From DATMBL01 sp050735975 (GTDB taxonomy: Bacteria; Desulfobacterota; Binatia; UBA9968): a stretch of DNA of 18,462 nt. The position numbers and the translations under genes were made by a program. The stretch spans positions 1 to 18,462 of the forward strand of contig JBOHVS010000023.1 of the NCBI GenBank assembly GCA_050735975.1, written 5' to 3'. Each line of letters begins with the position of its first letter. The stretch's first letter is position 1. The notes under the pieces were generated by a model that saw only the letters and a program-made list of their open reading frames with translations, did not search any database and had not been told where the DNA came from. Of the stretch, positions 7,405 to 14,661 are shown piece after piece.

Positions 7405-7581
7405 ATGGCCTCAAGTCATTTGCCCGGTGAGCTGAAACGTATGAGACCCAAGAAATCCGCGAGTCGGAAAAAAGGCGGCGGCTCCCCGGCGCAGCCGGGA
7501 CCCGGGACAACCGTGAAAAAACGAAAAAAGGCTTCCGAAAAATGCACTACGATCAATCAGAAACCGATTTCGCGTATCTAA
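7405..7581 (+). CDS. Possible 58-residue Lys/Arg-rich basic protein
   Basis: An open frame from ATG 7405 (58 residues) or ATG 7441 (46 residues) to TAA 7581. The product is very basic: a Lys/Arg cluster, a Gly-Gly-Gly-Ser-Pro-Ala-Gln-Pro-Gly hinge, then a second KKRKK cluster. The composition recalls small nucleic-acid-binding proteins. The ribosome site is weak (GGTGAG about 11 nt before 7441) and there is no family support, so it may be chance. Confidence 0.28.
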   Translation: MASSHLPGELKRMRPKKSASRKKGGGSPAQPGPGTTVKKRKKASEKCTTINQKPISRI

Positions 7582-7694
7582 GTAAGCTGTGACGGGCAGC
7601 CCGTAAACGCGGGACATGATTCAATCTACATGTCGGCTTAGTTGACAAACCTCCTTCATCTTTTCTGCTTCCCAAGAGAATTTTGCGGTTCTGG

Positions 7695-7712
7695 CAGGTT
7701 GCTGAAAAACTC
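7695..7712 (-). repeat. Repeat word resembling a dispersed element end
   Basis: The reverse strand reads GAGTTTTTCAGCAACCTG. The core TTTTTCAGCARCC recurs at window positions 1-13 (TTTTTCAGCAGCC) on the + strand. I recall similar words at transposon-related repeat ends in other genomes, but no transposase is present here. Confidence 0.35.
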
Positions 7713-7722
7713 TGATTGCAGG

Positions 7723-7744
7723 CTGCTCGAATAGTTTTGAGCAG
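7723..7744 (+). repeat. Hairpin CTGCTC…GAGCAG
   Basis: Six perfect base pairs extend to nine with one G·U pair around a 4-nt loop (TAGT). It lies about 200 nt before the glycine-zipper gene and about 140 nt after the basic ORF. There is no clear T-tract. It may end upstream transcripts. Confidence 0.35.
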
Positions 7745-7951
7745 ACTTGCCGGCATTTCGTCTCAAAATCTCGACATCCGTCCGAAATCTAAGACACGCC
7801 CTAGATTTGACCTCGTGCTTGATTGCTACAAAGCTAAGTTATTTGAACCGCTTCCCTTGAGGGCTGCTCTATGAGTTCAGATTCTTCTTCTTGCAAACCG
7901 TGGCACAGCAGTTGCGTTTGCATCAGGGAAATCCAACGAAGGAGGCAACGC

Positions 7952-8308
7952 ATGAACCACTTAAAAGGAGCCCTGGTTTTGGGGCTTGTCCTTGCCACAG
8001 GCTCGGTGAGCTGCGCGCCTTTATCACGGCCCGTTACGCCGCGCGAACAGACAACAGCCGTAGGTGCGCTTGCTGGAGGGGCGGGAGGAGCGATCATCGG
8101 CAGCTTCATCGGCGGCGCCGTCACCGGAGGCCTCTTCGGTATGCCTCTCGGGGCGGTGGCCGGGTACTACATCGGAGACCGGCTGTCGCAGGAGGACAGA
8201 ATGGCGCAGGCTCGTGTTGACGACAGAGAGGCTGAAATCGACAGGCTCCGCAGAGAAAATGAGCGTCTGCGGCGAGAGAACGGGGAGGCCCGAGTAGCGC
8301 CGCGATAG
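7952..8308 (+). CDS. Glycine-zipper envelope protein with C-terminal coiled coil
   Basis: A 118-residue protein. AAGGAGG lies just before ATG 7952 and decides this start over a longer frame that begins at 7871. A signal-like segment (1-20) ends at Cys21; the box SVSC is atypical for lipidation because it lacks Leu/Val/Ile at -3. Residues 38-77 are a Gly/Ala-rich glycine zipper with repeated GG and GXXXG steps, as in the YMGG/OmpA-like glycine-zipper families that insert in membranes. Residues 82-112 are Arg/Glu-rich with Leu spacing typical of a coiled coil (DRLRRENERLRREN). The role is probably structural in the outer membrane or envelope stress related; the exact function is unknown. A hairpin terminator follows. 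Confidence 0.8.
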   Translation: MNHLKGALVLGLVLATGSVSCAPLSRPVTPREQTTAVGALAGGAGGAIIGSFIGGAVTGGLFGMPLGAVAGYYIGDRLSQEDRMAQARVDDREAEIDRLRRENERLRRENGEARVAPR

Positions 8309-8333
8309 TTCGACTGTAAGCAGGCTTAATCGA

Positions 8334-8372
8334 GCGGGTGAGTAGTACGGCCAGCGGCTACTACCCACCCGC
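8334..8372 (+). terminator. Hairpin terminator after the glycine-zipper gene
   Basis: GCGGGTGAGTAGTA (8334-8347) pairs with TACTACCCACCCGC (8359-8372) at 13 of 14 positions, with an 11-nt loop. A short T run (8378-8381) follows closely. It begins 25 nt after the stop codon. Confidence 0.6.
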
Positions 8373-8478
8373 GGCAGTTTTGCTGCTCCAGAAGCCGCTG
8401 GCTGTCACCGCAGTGAGGCTAAAGCTATACCCGCGTGGCAGAACACGCTTTGCTTAAGTCGTTCCTTTGTCTCAAGTC

Positions 8479-8505
8479 TGAAACAAATCCGACCGGTCTG
8501 TTTCA
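8479..8505. promoter_or_regulatory. Dyad TGAAACA-N13-TGTTTCA, possible activator site
   Basis: Perfect 7-bp inverted arms, with a GACCGGTC palindrome inside the spacer. Its centre lies about 90 bp upstream of the start predicted from the sigma54 element, the usual distance for an enhancer-binding protein. It does not match the NtrC or NifA consensus as I know them. Confidence 0.4.
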
Positions 8506-8554
8506 ATTCCGGCACAGAAACTAACTGTACTCCCATCTTTTTGTTAGCGGTTGT

Positions 8555-8571
8555 TTGGCACTAAGCTTGCC
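8555..8571 (+). promoter_or_regulatory. Sigma54 (RpoN) promoter for the actA-F operon
   Basis: TTGGCAC-TAAGC-TTGCC matches the consensus TGGCAC-N5-TTGC at every key base, with GG at 8557-8558 and GC at 8569-8570 in the required 12-nt register. The predicted transcription start is near 8582, about 107 nt before actA. No competing sigma70 promoter is obvious. Confidence 0.6.
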
Positions 8572-8688
8572 AATAAAGTGGCAATAAACCTTAAGCCGAT
8601 CTTTTGCGTCGATTGTGGGACGATGCGGTTTTGTGGCCGGTGCTCGTGTCTGGCACATCGCTCGCGCTAGAACCCATGGAGCAACCGG

Positions 8689-9351
8689 ATGGCGCAGATT
8701 TTTCACCCAAGCACAAATACAATCTCAAGGCTAAGCATCTTTGGCCTCTTTTTTCTTTTGATAGGGCTTCTATGGATTCTCGCAGCTATTAACCGCTCCT
8801 CTTACGTAACCGAAGCAGGCGTAGTCAGGGAGCAGCCAGTCCCGTTCAGCCATCAGCATCACGTCGGCGGGCTCGGTATCGACTGCCGGTACTGTCATGC
8901 GTCGGTGGAGCAATCGTCTTTTGCCGGTATTCCCGCGACAGAGATCTGTATGAGCTGCCACTCGCAAATTTGGGCTGCCAGCGACATGCTCAAGCCCGTC
9001 CGCGAAAGTTTCAAAACCGGCGCACCGATTCGCTGGACCCGTGTGCACAATCTACCTGATTTCGTCTATTTCAATCACAGCATCCATGTTCGAAAGGGCG
9101 TCGGCTGCGCGACCTGTCACGGGCAGGTGGACCGGATGCCGCTGATGCGGCAAGCCGAGAGTCTTCAAATGGAGTGGTGCCTCGCCTGCCATCGTGATCC
9201 GGCGCCTTTTCTCAGACCCAAAGAGTTTGTTTTCAGTATGGACTGGCAGCCACCACAAGGTGAAGAGATCGCTCTGGAACAGAAGCTGATGAACGAGTAC
9301 GAGATTGAAAGCCCAGAACTGCTGACTAGTTGTTCCACCTGTCACAGATAA
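8689..9351 (+). CDS. actA: Alternative complex III pentahaem cytochrome c subunit ActA
   Basis: A periplasmic multihaem cytochrome anchored by one N-terminal helix (about 14-34). Five CXXCH haem sites are present at 66-70, 87-91, 140-144, 164-168 and 215-219, matching the pentahaem ActA of alternative complex III. ActA passes electrons from the quinol-oxidising core towards the monohaem subunit or oxidase. His-rich positions 55-58 and 130-133 could serve as distal ligands. GGAG ends about 7 nt before the ATG. The 220-residue length is normal. It is the first gene of a tight cluster with actB-F downstream, which removes ambiguity with other class III-type cytochromes. Confidence 0.93.
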   Translation: MAQIFHPSTNTISRLSIFGLFFLLIGLLWILAAINRSSYVTEAGVVREQPVPFSHQHHVGGLGIDCRYCHASVEQSSFAGIPATEICMSCHSQIWAASDMLKPVRESFKTGAPIRWTRVHNLPDFVYFNHSIHVRKGVGCATCHGQVDRMPLMRQAESLQMEWCLACHRDPAPFLRPKEFVFSMDWQPPQGEEIALEQKLMNEYEIESPELLTSCSTCHR

Positions 9352-9390
9352 ATTCAGTGTTAAGTGGAAAGTGCTGAGCGTTGCGGAATT

Positions 9391-12300
9391 ATGAATAACG
9401 AAAACAAAGCGTCCGGCAGCAGCCCCCAAGCCGAATCCCTGAGCACTCTGTCCTCAGGACTCAGGACTCAGCACTCAGACTACTGGCGCAGCCTTGAAGA
9501 GTACGCGGAGACTCAAGAGTTTCGCGAGTTCGTGCAACGAGAGTATCCGAGCCAGGTGGAGGCCATTGTCGATCCGCTAAGCAGGCGCCAATTCTTGCGG
9601 CTCATGGCCGCCTCGCTGGCGTTAGGCGGTCTAGGCGCATGTGCCGGCCCCCCGAGGGAAACGATCGTGCCCTACGTTCGCCAACCCGAAGAGATCGTGC
9701 CCGGCAAACCGCTCTTTTTCGCCACTGCCATGTCACTTAACGGCTTAGCGACAGGTCTTCTCGTGGAGAGCCACATGGGACGGCCGACGAAAGTCGAGGG
9801 GAATCCGCTTCACCCGGCCAGCCTCGGCGCCACCGACGCGTTCGCCCAAGCTTCTGTCTTGACGCTCTATGATCCCGATCGTTCCCCGGCTTTAACCTAC
9901 CTGGGAAGAATCAGGCCCTGGAGTCAGTTTTTGATCGCCGTGCGAGAAGCACTTGACCGGGAAAAGCAATCCAAAGGCGCGGGTTTGCGGATTCTCACCG
10001 GCACTGTCACGTCGCCGACGCTCGCAAACCAGGTACGCGAGGTGTTAAAACAGTTTCCTTCGGCCAAATGGCATCAATACGAGCCGGCGGGACAGCACCA
10101 CACCCGAGCCGGCGCCCTTCTCGCGTTCGGCAACTACGTCGAGACGCAATATCGAGTGGACCAAGCGGATGTGGTCCTCGCTTTCGACGCCGACCCTATC
10201 ACAGGCAATCTGGGAAACGTCCGTTACGCGCACGATTTCGCCGAGAGGCGGAGGGTCGGACGCGGTCGCCGAGGGATGAACAGGCTTTACGCGATCGAAA
10301 GCACCCCGTCCAGCACCGGTGCAATGGCGGATCACCGGTTGGCGCTGCCGATGAGCAGCATCGTGAACTTTGCACATGCTCTCGCCGCAAGACTGGGCCT
10401 TAATCCGGCAAGACCCGAAATGACCCTCCCTGAAGCTCAGGACAAATGGATGGACGCGCTCGCGCGCGACCTCCAGAAGCATCGCGGAGCATGCCTGGTC
10501 ATTGCCGGCGAGCGGCAAGCGCCGATCGTGCACGCGCTGGCGCACGCAATGAATCACGCGCTAGGCAACGTCGGACGCACGGTTGTTTACACCGATCCCG
10601 TTGAAGCGAGCCCGGTCAATGAGATCGCGTCGCTGCGGGATCTCACGGAAGAGATGGAAGCCGGAGAGGTCAACACGTTGCTGATCGGCGAAGAGAACCC
10701 CGTGTACACCGCTCCCACGGATTTAAACTTCGGAGAAAAGCTGCAAAAAGTGCCACTGCGCATCCATCTGAGTCTCTATCATGACGAAACGTCAGCGTTG
10801 TGCCACTGGCATGTTCCGGCGGCTCACTACCTCGAATCGTGGAGCGACAGCCGCGCTTACGACGGCACTGTGACTATCGTTCAGCCGCTGATCGCGCCGC
10901 TCTACGGCGGTAAAACAGCCCATGAGTTCCTCGCGGCGTTTAGCGACCGGCCGGAGCGCTCGAGTTATGAGATCGTGCGCGATTACTGGAAACGCCGGAT
11001 CGGTAAGCCGGAAGAAGATTTTGAGCGATTCTGGCGCAAATCTCTGCACGACGGTTTGGTTGAAGGTAGCGCCTTGCCAATCAAGACGGTCTCATTGAAT
11101 TTAGCTCGAATCATGGCCGCTTCCCAACTCGGCGAGCCTAATCCAAAAGCTGAAATCGAAACTCAAAAATCGTTAGAGATCGTGTTTCGGCCGGATCCGT
11201 CGGTCTTTGACGGCAGCTTCGCCAATAATGCTTGGCTCCAGGAATTGCCGAAACCGCTCACCAAACTCACCTGGGACAATGCGGCGCTCCTCAGCCCCGC
11301 CACTGCCGCCCGTCTGGGGGTCGGGCATGAAACCGGCTGGAAAGGGGGCGCAGTTCATACCGACGTGATCGAACTTCATTTCCGGGGACGGAGAGTGCGC
11401 GCGCCGGTCTGGATTCTTCCAGGCCAGGCAGACGATACGATCACGGTATCTCTTGGCTATGGTCGCATCCGAGCGGGTAAAGTCGGCACCGGCCTCGGAT
11501 TTGACGCCTACGGGCTCCGAACCTCCGATGCGCTCTGGTTCGGTTCGGGCCTCGAAATCCGGAGAACCGGAGAACGTTATCCACTCGCCTCGACACAACT
11601 GCATCACAACATCCTCGGACGGGATTTGGTGCGGGCCGGCACCTTCGATCAATATCGAAAGAACCCGGATTTTGCGCACGAGATGACGCAAGGCATCGAA
11701 CCGAATCCGTCTCTCTACCCCGAATACAAATATCCCGGCTACGCGTGGGGCATGGCTATCGATCTGACACTCTGCGTCGGCTGTAACGCCTGCGTCGTCG
11801 CCTGCCAGGCGGAGAATAACATTCCAGTGGTGGGAAAAACCGAGGTGCTGCGCGGCCGCGAGATGCACTGGCTGCGGGTTGACAGCTACTTCAAAGGACC
11901 GCCGGAAAATCCTGAAACTTACTACCAGCCGGTGCCGTGCATGCACTGCGAGAAAGCCCCCTGCGAGGTAGTCTGCCCTGTTACGGCGACCGCGCACAGC
12001 GCTGAGGGGCTAAATGATATGGTTTACAACCGTTGCGTCGGCACTCGCTACTGTTCCAACAACTGCCCCTACAAGGTCAGGCGGTTTAACTTTTTCCAAT
12101 ACTCCGATTGGGAAACCGAAAGCCTCAAGCCCATGAGAAATCCGGACGTGACCGTGCGCAGCCGCGGCGTCATGGAGAAATGTACCTACTGCGTACAGCG
12201 CATCAACCACGCAAAGATTGAAGCCGAAATCGAAGGTCGTCGCGTCCGCGATGGTGAGATCACAACCGCCTGCCAGCAGGCCTGCCCGGCGCAAGCCATC

Positions 12301-12501
12301 GTTTTCGGCGACATCAACGACCCCGAAAGCGCGGTTTCCAAGATGAAAGCCGATCCGCGCAATTATAGCTTGCTGGAAGAACTCAACACCCGGCCGCGTA
12401 CCACGTACCTGGCCGCAGTGCGCAATCCGAACCCGGAACTGGAACAAGACAGAGACAGCGATGGAGCAACAGAGCAAACAAAAACGAAGACGGAGAAATA
12501 G
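9391..12501 (+). CDS. actB: Alternative complex III iron-sulfur/molybdopterin-like subunit ActB
   Basis: A large fused subunit of the TAT-variant-translocated molybdopterin oxidoreductase type. After ~64 soluble residues comes a Tat motif SRRQFLRLM (64-72) and a lipobox-like GLGAC (Cys84). A molybdopterin-oxidoreductase-like domain (about 100-730) follows; in known ACIII this domain has no metal cofactor. The C-terminal ferredoxin domain carries 15 cysteines: 795/798/801/805, 850/853/858/862, 882/888/892, 931/934 and 961/965. This is exactly enough for three [4Fe-4S] and one [3Fe-4S] cluster, the known ACIII set. ATG 9391 is preferred over an in-frame GTG 27 nt upstream. Residues ~21-30 are encoded by heptamer repeats. 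A 1036-residue fused ActB is normal for the family. Confidence 0.93.
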   Translation: MNNENKASGSSPQAESLSTLSSGLRTQHSDYWRSLEEYAETQEFREFVQREYPSQVEAIVDPLSRRQFLRLMAASLALGGLGACAGPPRETIVPYVRQPEEIVPGKPLFFATAMSLNGLATGLLVESHMGRPTKVEGNPLHPASLGATDAFAQASVLTLYDPDRSPALTYLGRIRPWSQFLIAVREALDREKQSKGAGLRILTGTVTSPTLANQVREVLKQFPSAKWHQYEPAGQHHTRAGALLAFGNYVETQYRVDQADVVLAFDADPITGNLGNVRYAHDFAERRRVGRGRRGMNRLYAIESTPSSTGAMADHRLALPMSSIVNFAHALAARLGLNPARPEMTLPEAQDKWMDALARDLQKHRGACLVIAGERQAPIVHALAHAMNHALGNVGRTVVYTDPVEASPVNEIASLRDLTEEMEAGEVNTLLIGEENPVYTAPTDLNFGEKLQKVPLRIHLSLYHDETSALCHWHVPAAHYLESWSDSRAYDGTVTIVQPLIAPLYGGKTAHEFLAAFSDRPERSSYEIVRDYWKRRIGKPEEDFERFWRKSLHDGLVEGSALPIKTVSLNLARIMAASQLGEPNPKAEIETQKSLEIVFRPDPSVFDGSFANNAWLQELPKPLTKLTWDNAALLSPATAARLGVGHETGWKGGAVHTDVIELHFRGRRVRAPVWILPGQADDTITVSLGYGRIRAGKVGTGLGFDAYGLRTSDALWFGSGLEIRRTGERYPLASTQLHHNILGRDLVRAGTFDQYRKNPDFAHEMTQGIEPNPSLYPEYKYPGYAWGMAIDLTLCVGCNACVVACQAENNIPVVGKTEVLRGREMHWLRVDSYFKGPPENPETYYQPVPCMHCEKAPCEVVCPVTATAHSAEGLNDMVYNRCVGTRYCSNNCPYKVRRFNFFQYSDWETESLKPMRNPDVTVRSRGVMEKCTYCVQRINHAKIEAEIEGRRVRDGEITTACQQACPAQAIVFGDINDPESAVSKMKADPRNYSLLEELNTRPRTTYLAAVRNPNPELEQDRDSDGATEQTKTKTEK
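9453..9480 (+). repeat. Four tandem heptamers CTCAGGA/CTCAGCA/CTCAGAC
   Basis: Units CTCAGGA, CTCAGGA, CTCAGCA and CTCAGAC run without gaps inside the N-terminal part of actB, before the Tat motif. An inverse copy AGTGCTGAG lies at 9370-9378, just before the start codon, and pairs perfectly with CTCAGCACT at 9467-9475. Confidence 0.7.
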
Positions 12502-12530
12502 GAACCGATTGAAGATTTAAACGCTTCACC

Positions 12531-13907
12531 ATGCAGAACGAAACATCAAGAAATTCTGAGCCGGCCGCGCCTCTCGTCGCGCCGGGACACACTTTCGCGT
12601 CGATTACCGAAAAAATCAGTTCCATCGTGCTGACGCGGCCTACAGGGTTCGGTTGGATCGTCGGATTCGCCGCAGCGTTTTTGCTGGTCATGATATTGAT
12701 GCTCTCGATCGGCTATCTTCTCCTGGCCGGTGTTGGTATTTGGGGCATCAATATACCGATCGCCTGGGGATTTGCCATCGTTAATTTTGTCTGGTGGATA
12801 GGAATCGGCCATGCCGGAACGCTGATCTCCGCCATCCTATTGCTCCTTCATCAGCAGTGGCGCACGTCTATTAATAGATTCGCCGAGGCCATGACTCTGT
12901 TTGCGGTTGCCTGTGCCGGTCTATTCCCCCTCCTTCACCTCGGGCGCCCCGGGTTTTTTTACTGGCTGTTTCCTTACCCAAATACTTTAGGGGTCCAACC
13001 GCAGTTTCGTAGCCCCCTCGTGTGGGACGTGTTCGCCGTTTTGACCTACTTCACGATCTCACTGATCTTTTGGTTTGTCGGTTTGATTCCGGATCTCGCC
13101 ACTCTACGCGATCGCTCTCAGAGCCGAGCGGGACGCGTCATCTACGGGATGCTCGCCATGGGCTGGCGCGGCTCGGCGGTTCACTGGCATCGCTATGAGA
13201 TTGCCTACCTCCTGCTCGCAGGTTTAGCGACCCCGCTTGTCGTCTCGGTCCACTCGGTCGTGAGTCTCGACTTTGCTATCGCCATTCTCCCAGGATGGCA
13301 CTCGACGATTTTCCCCCCCTACTTCGTCGCAGGCGCTATCTATTCCGGCTTCGCCATGGTTCTAACCCTTGCAATTCCACTCCGCGCCGCCTACGGGCTC
13401 GAAGACTTCATCACCATGCGCCACCTGCAGAACATGGCCAAAGTCATGCTCGTCACCGGTTTGATCGTTGCCTACGGTTATATGATGGAGGCGTTCGTCG
13501 CATGGTACAGCGGCAATCAGTTCGAAAGCTATATGATGCTCAACCGTCTATCCGGGCCATACGCGCCCACGTTCTGGGGTTTGATGCTGTGCAATGTACT
13601 GGTCCCCCAGGCGCTCTGGTTTGAACGCGTCCGGTCTCACACTACGGCTCTCTTCATCATCGCGCTAGTCGTGAATATCGGGATGTGGTTGGAGCGCTTC
13701 GTGATTGTCATCACGAGCCTTCATCGCGACTTCCTCCCCTCCTCGTGGGGCATGTATCTGCCGACGATATGGGATTGGGCGACTTTTTTGGGGACGATAG
13801 GTCTCTTCCTGGCTTTATTATTTCTGTTCATCCGCTTTCTCCCAATGATCTCGATTTCCGAAATGAGCGGCATGCTGGCGGAGGCGGAAGTGAAAGAGGA
13901 AAAATAG
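12531..13907 (+). CDS. actC: Alternative complex III membrane subunit ActC (NrfD/PsrC family)
   Basis: A polytopic inner-membrane quinol-site subunit of the NrfD/PsrC superfamily, 458 residues with about ten predicted helices. The N-terminal stretch has a family-like segment ITEKISSIVLTRPTGFGW (25-42) before the first helix. FVWWIGIGHAGTLISAIL and HLGRPGFFYWLFPYPN are conserved features of this family, the latter near the quinol-binding region. It is downstream of actB by 29 nt and would transfer quinol electrons to the ActB clusters. No good ribosome site is visible before ATG 12531, so translation may depend on coupling with actB. A long palindrome and 9-mer repeats separate it from actD. 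Confidence 0.94.
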   Translation: MQNETSRNSEPAAPLVAPGHTFASITEKISSIVLTRPTGFGWIVGFAAAFLLVMILMLSIGYLLLAGVGIWGINIPIAWGFAIVNFVWWIGIGHAGTLISAILLLLHQQWRTSINRFAEAMTLFAVACAGLFPLLHLGRPGFFYWLFPYPNTLGVQPQFRSPLVWDVFAVLTYFTISLIFWFVGLIPDLATLRDRSQSRAGRVIYGMLAMGWRGSAVHWHRYEIAYLLLAGLATPLVVSVHSVVSLDFAIAILPGWHSTIFPPYFVAGAIYSGFAMVLTLAIPLRAAYGLEDFITMRHLQNMAKVMLVTGLIVAYGYMMEAFVAWYSGNQFESYMMLNRLSGPYAPTFWGLMLCNVLVPQALWFERVRSHTTALFIIALVVNIGMWLERFVIVITSLHRDFLPSSWGMYLPTIWDWATFLGTIGLFLALLFLFIRFLPMISISEMSGMLAEAEVKEEK

Positions 13908-13942
13908 CCGTTCAATCGCTAACGCTCCGTTCAAAGTCAAAT

Positions 13943-13991
13943 CCCCCTCTTTGATCCTCCCCCGCGACGCGGGGGAGGAAAGAGGTGGGGG
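13943..13991. repeat. Long GC-rich palindrome between actC and actD
   Basis: A core of 11 perfect base pairs, CCTCCCCCGCG-A-CGCGGGGGAGG (13956-13978), is flanked by CTCTTT/AAAGAG and CCCCC/GGGGG arms with small bulges. The whole ~49-nt element is a REP-like imperfect palindrome. It may be a dispersed element, an mRNA processing or stabilising site, or an attenuator. Confidence 0.65.
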
Positions 13992-13992
13992 C

Positions 13993-14028
13993 TTGAAGAT
14001 TTTGAACGACTTGAACGATTTGAACTAT
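13993..14028 (+). repeat. Four tandem 9-mers TTGAAGATT/TTGAACGAC/TTGAACGAT/TTGAACTAT
   Basis: Four contiguous 9-nt units with the constant word TTGAA lie between the palindrome and the likely actD start. They are in frame with actD but the reading frame there has no good start site. Confidence 0.65.
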
Positions 14029-14037
14029 CAACAATCT

Positions 14038-14595
14038 ATGGAACCCGAAACTCAAAACTCGAAACCCGAAACCATCTACGGTTTGATGGCGGAATTTGAA
14101 AATCCGAGCGATCTGGTTACGGCAGCGCGCCAGGCGCGCGAAGCGGGATACCGTAAGATGGACGCGTACACGCCGTTTCCGATCGAGGAGCTGAACGAGG
14201 CGCTGGGACTCGGCCGAACCTGGGTTCCCTTCATCGTGCTGATCGGCGGCTTGATTGGCGCCGTTGGGGGTTACTTCATGCAGTACTATATTTCAGCCAT
14301 CGATTATCCTCTGAACATCGGCGGCCGGCCACTGCACAGTTGGCCGGCTTTCATCCCGGTAACCTTCGAGATGACCGTGCTTGTCGCCGGACTGGCCGCC
14401 GTGCTCGGGATGCTGGCATTAAACGGCCTGCCGATGCCATATCACCCGGTTTTTAATGTGCCGCGCTTTGCCCTGGCGACCCGCGATCGGTTCTTCTTGT
14501 GTATCGAGTCGAGCGATCCGAAGTTCGATCGGGAGGATACGAGGCGCTTTCTCGATCGAATGACGCCGCGCGTGGTGAGCGAAGTTGAATGGTAG
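14038..14595 (+). CDS. actD: Alternative complex III subunit ActD (DUF3341)
   Basis: A 185-residue inner-membrane subunit of the DUF3341 family. The segment IYGLMAEFENPSDLVTAARQAREAGYRKMDAYTPFPIEEL is the typical ActD N-terminal domain. Two helices follow (about 63-83 and 104-126) with the family signature PLNIGGRPLHSWPAFIPVTFE between them, then a cytoplasmic tail ending at Trp185. ActD contacts ActC and ActF and is thought to stabilise the complex. The frame opens at TTG 13951 inside the palindrome; ATG 14038 is preferred because the upstream codons are only repeats. The first ~12 residues are themselves encoded by GAAACTC-type heptamers. No clear ribosome site is present, and ATG 14086 remains a possible alternative. 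Confidence 0.88.
   Translation: MEPETQNSKPETIYGLMAEFENPSDLVTAARQAREAGYRKMDAYTPFPIEELNEALGLGRTWVPFIVLIGGLIGAVGGYFMQYYISAIDYPLNIGGRPLHSWPAFIPVTFEMTVLVAGLAAVLGMLALNGLPMPYHPVFNVPRFALATRDRFFLCIESSDPKFDREDTRRFLDRMTPRVVSEVEW
14041..14073 (+). repeat. GAAACTC-type heptamer array at the actD 5' end
   Basis: Units GAACCC, GAAACTC, AAAACTC, GAAACCC and GAAACC follow each other and code for the extreme N-terminus of ActD. This is a third, different repeat word within 110 nt. Confidence 0.6.
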
Positions 14596-14598
14596 GGG

Positions 14599-14661
14599 AA
14601 GATAGAAACAGAGAGAGACAGAGATAGAGAGAATGATTCAGAAGTCAGAAGTCAGAAGTCA
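14599..14661 (+). repeat. GAGACA/GATAGA run and GAAGTCA x3
   Basis: A purine-only GA-rich run with GAGAGACAGAGATAGAGAGA-like units fills the actD-actE gap. Three exact heptamers GAAGTCA (14641-14661) follow and lie inside the predicted start of actE. A further CTGGATT pair is at 14727-14740. Confidence 0.6.

Larger units (their letters stand above)
7356..7951. other. Mostly non-coding region before the glycine-zipper gene
   Basis: Apart from the doubtful basic ORF, this ~600-nt stretch shows a small palindrome ACGGGC-a-GCCCGT (about 7589-7601), a TTGACA at 7642 without a good -10, an IS-end-like word at 7695-7712, and a 9-bp hairpin at 7723-7744. Its lower GC content and lack of conserved frames suggest a decayed or intergenic region. 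Confidence 0.45.
8309..8688. other. Regulatory intergenic region before the alternative complex III operon
   Basis: 380 nt without a gene. It contains the terminator of the upstream gene, a 7-bp dyad at 8479-8505, a sigma54 -24/-12 element at 8555-8571 and a weaker second sigma54-like site near 8650. Confidence 0.6.

Noticed and set aside
7642..7647. TTGACA as a sigma70 -35 box
   Set aside because: No TATAAT-like sequence lies 16-18 nt downstream. The same applies to the TTGACA at 6377.
8650..8665. Second sigma54-like site CTGGCAC-N5-TCGC before actA
   Set aside because: The -12 element is imperfect, and the start would fall about 12 nt before the ATG, on the ribosome site. The 8555 site fits much better.
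11173..11997. 274-residue minus-strand frame inside actB
   Set aside because: It is antisense to a conserved coding region in a GC-rich gene; such long shadows are expected.
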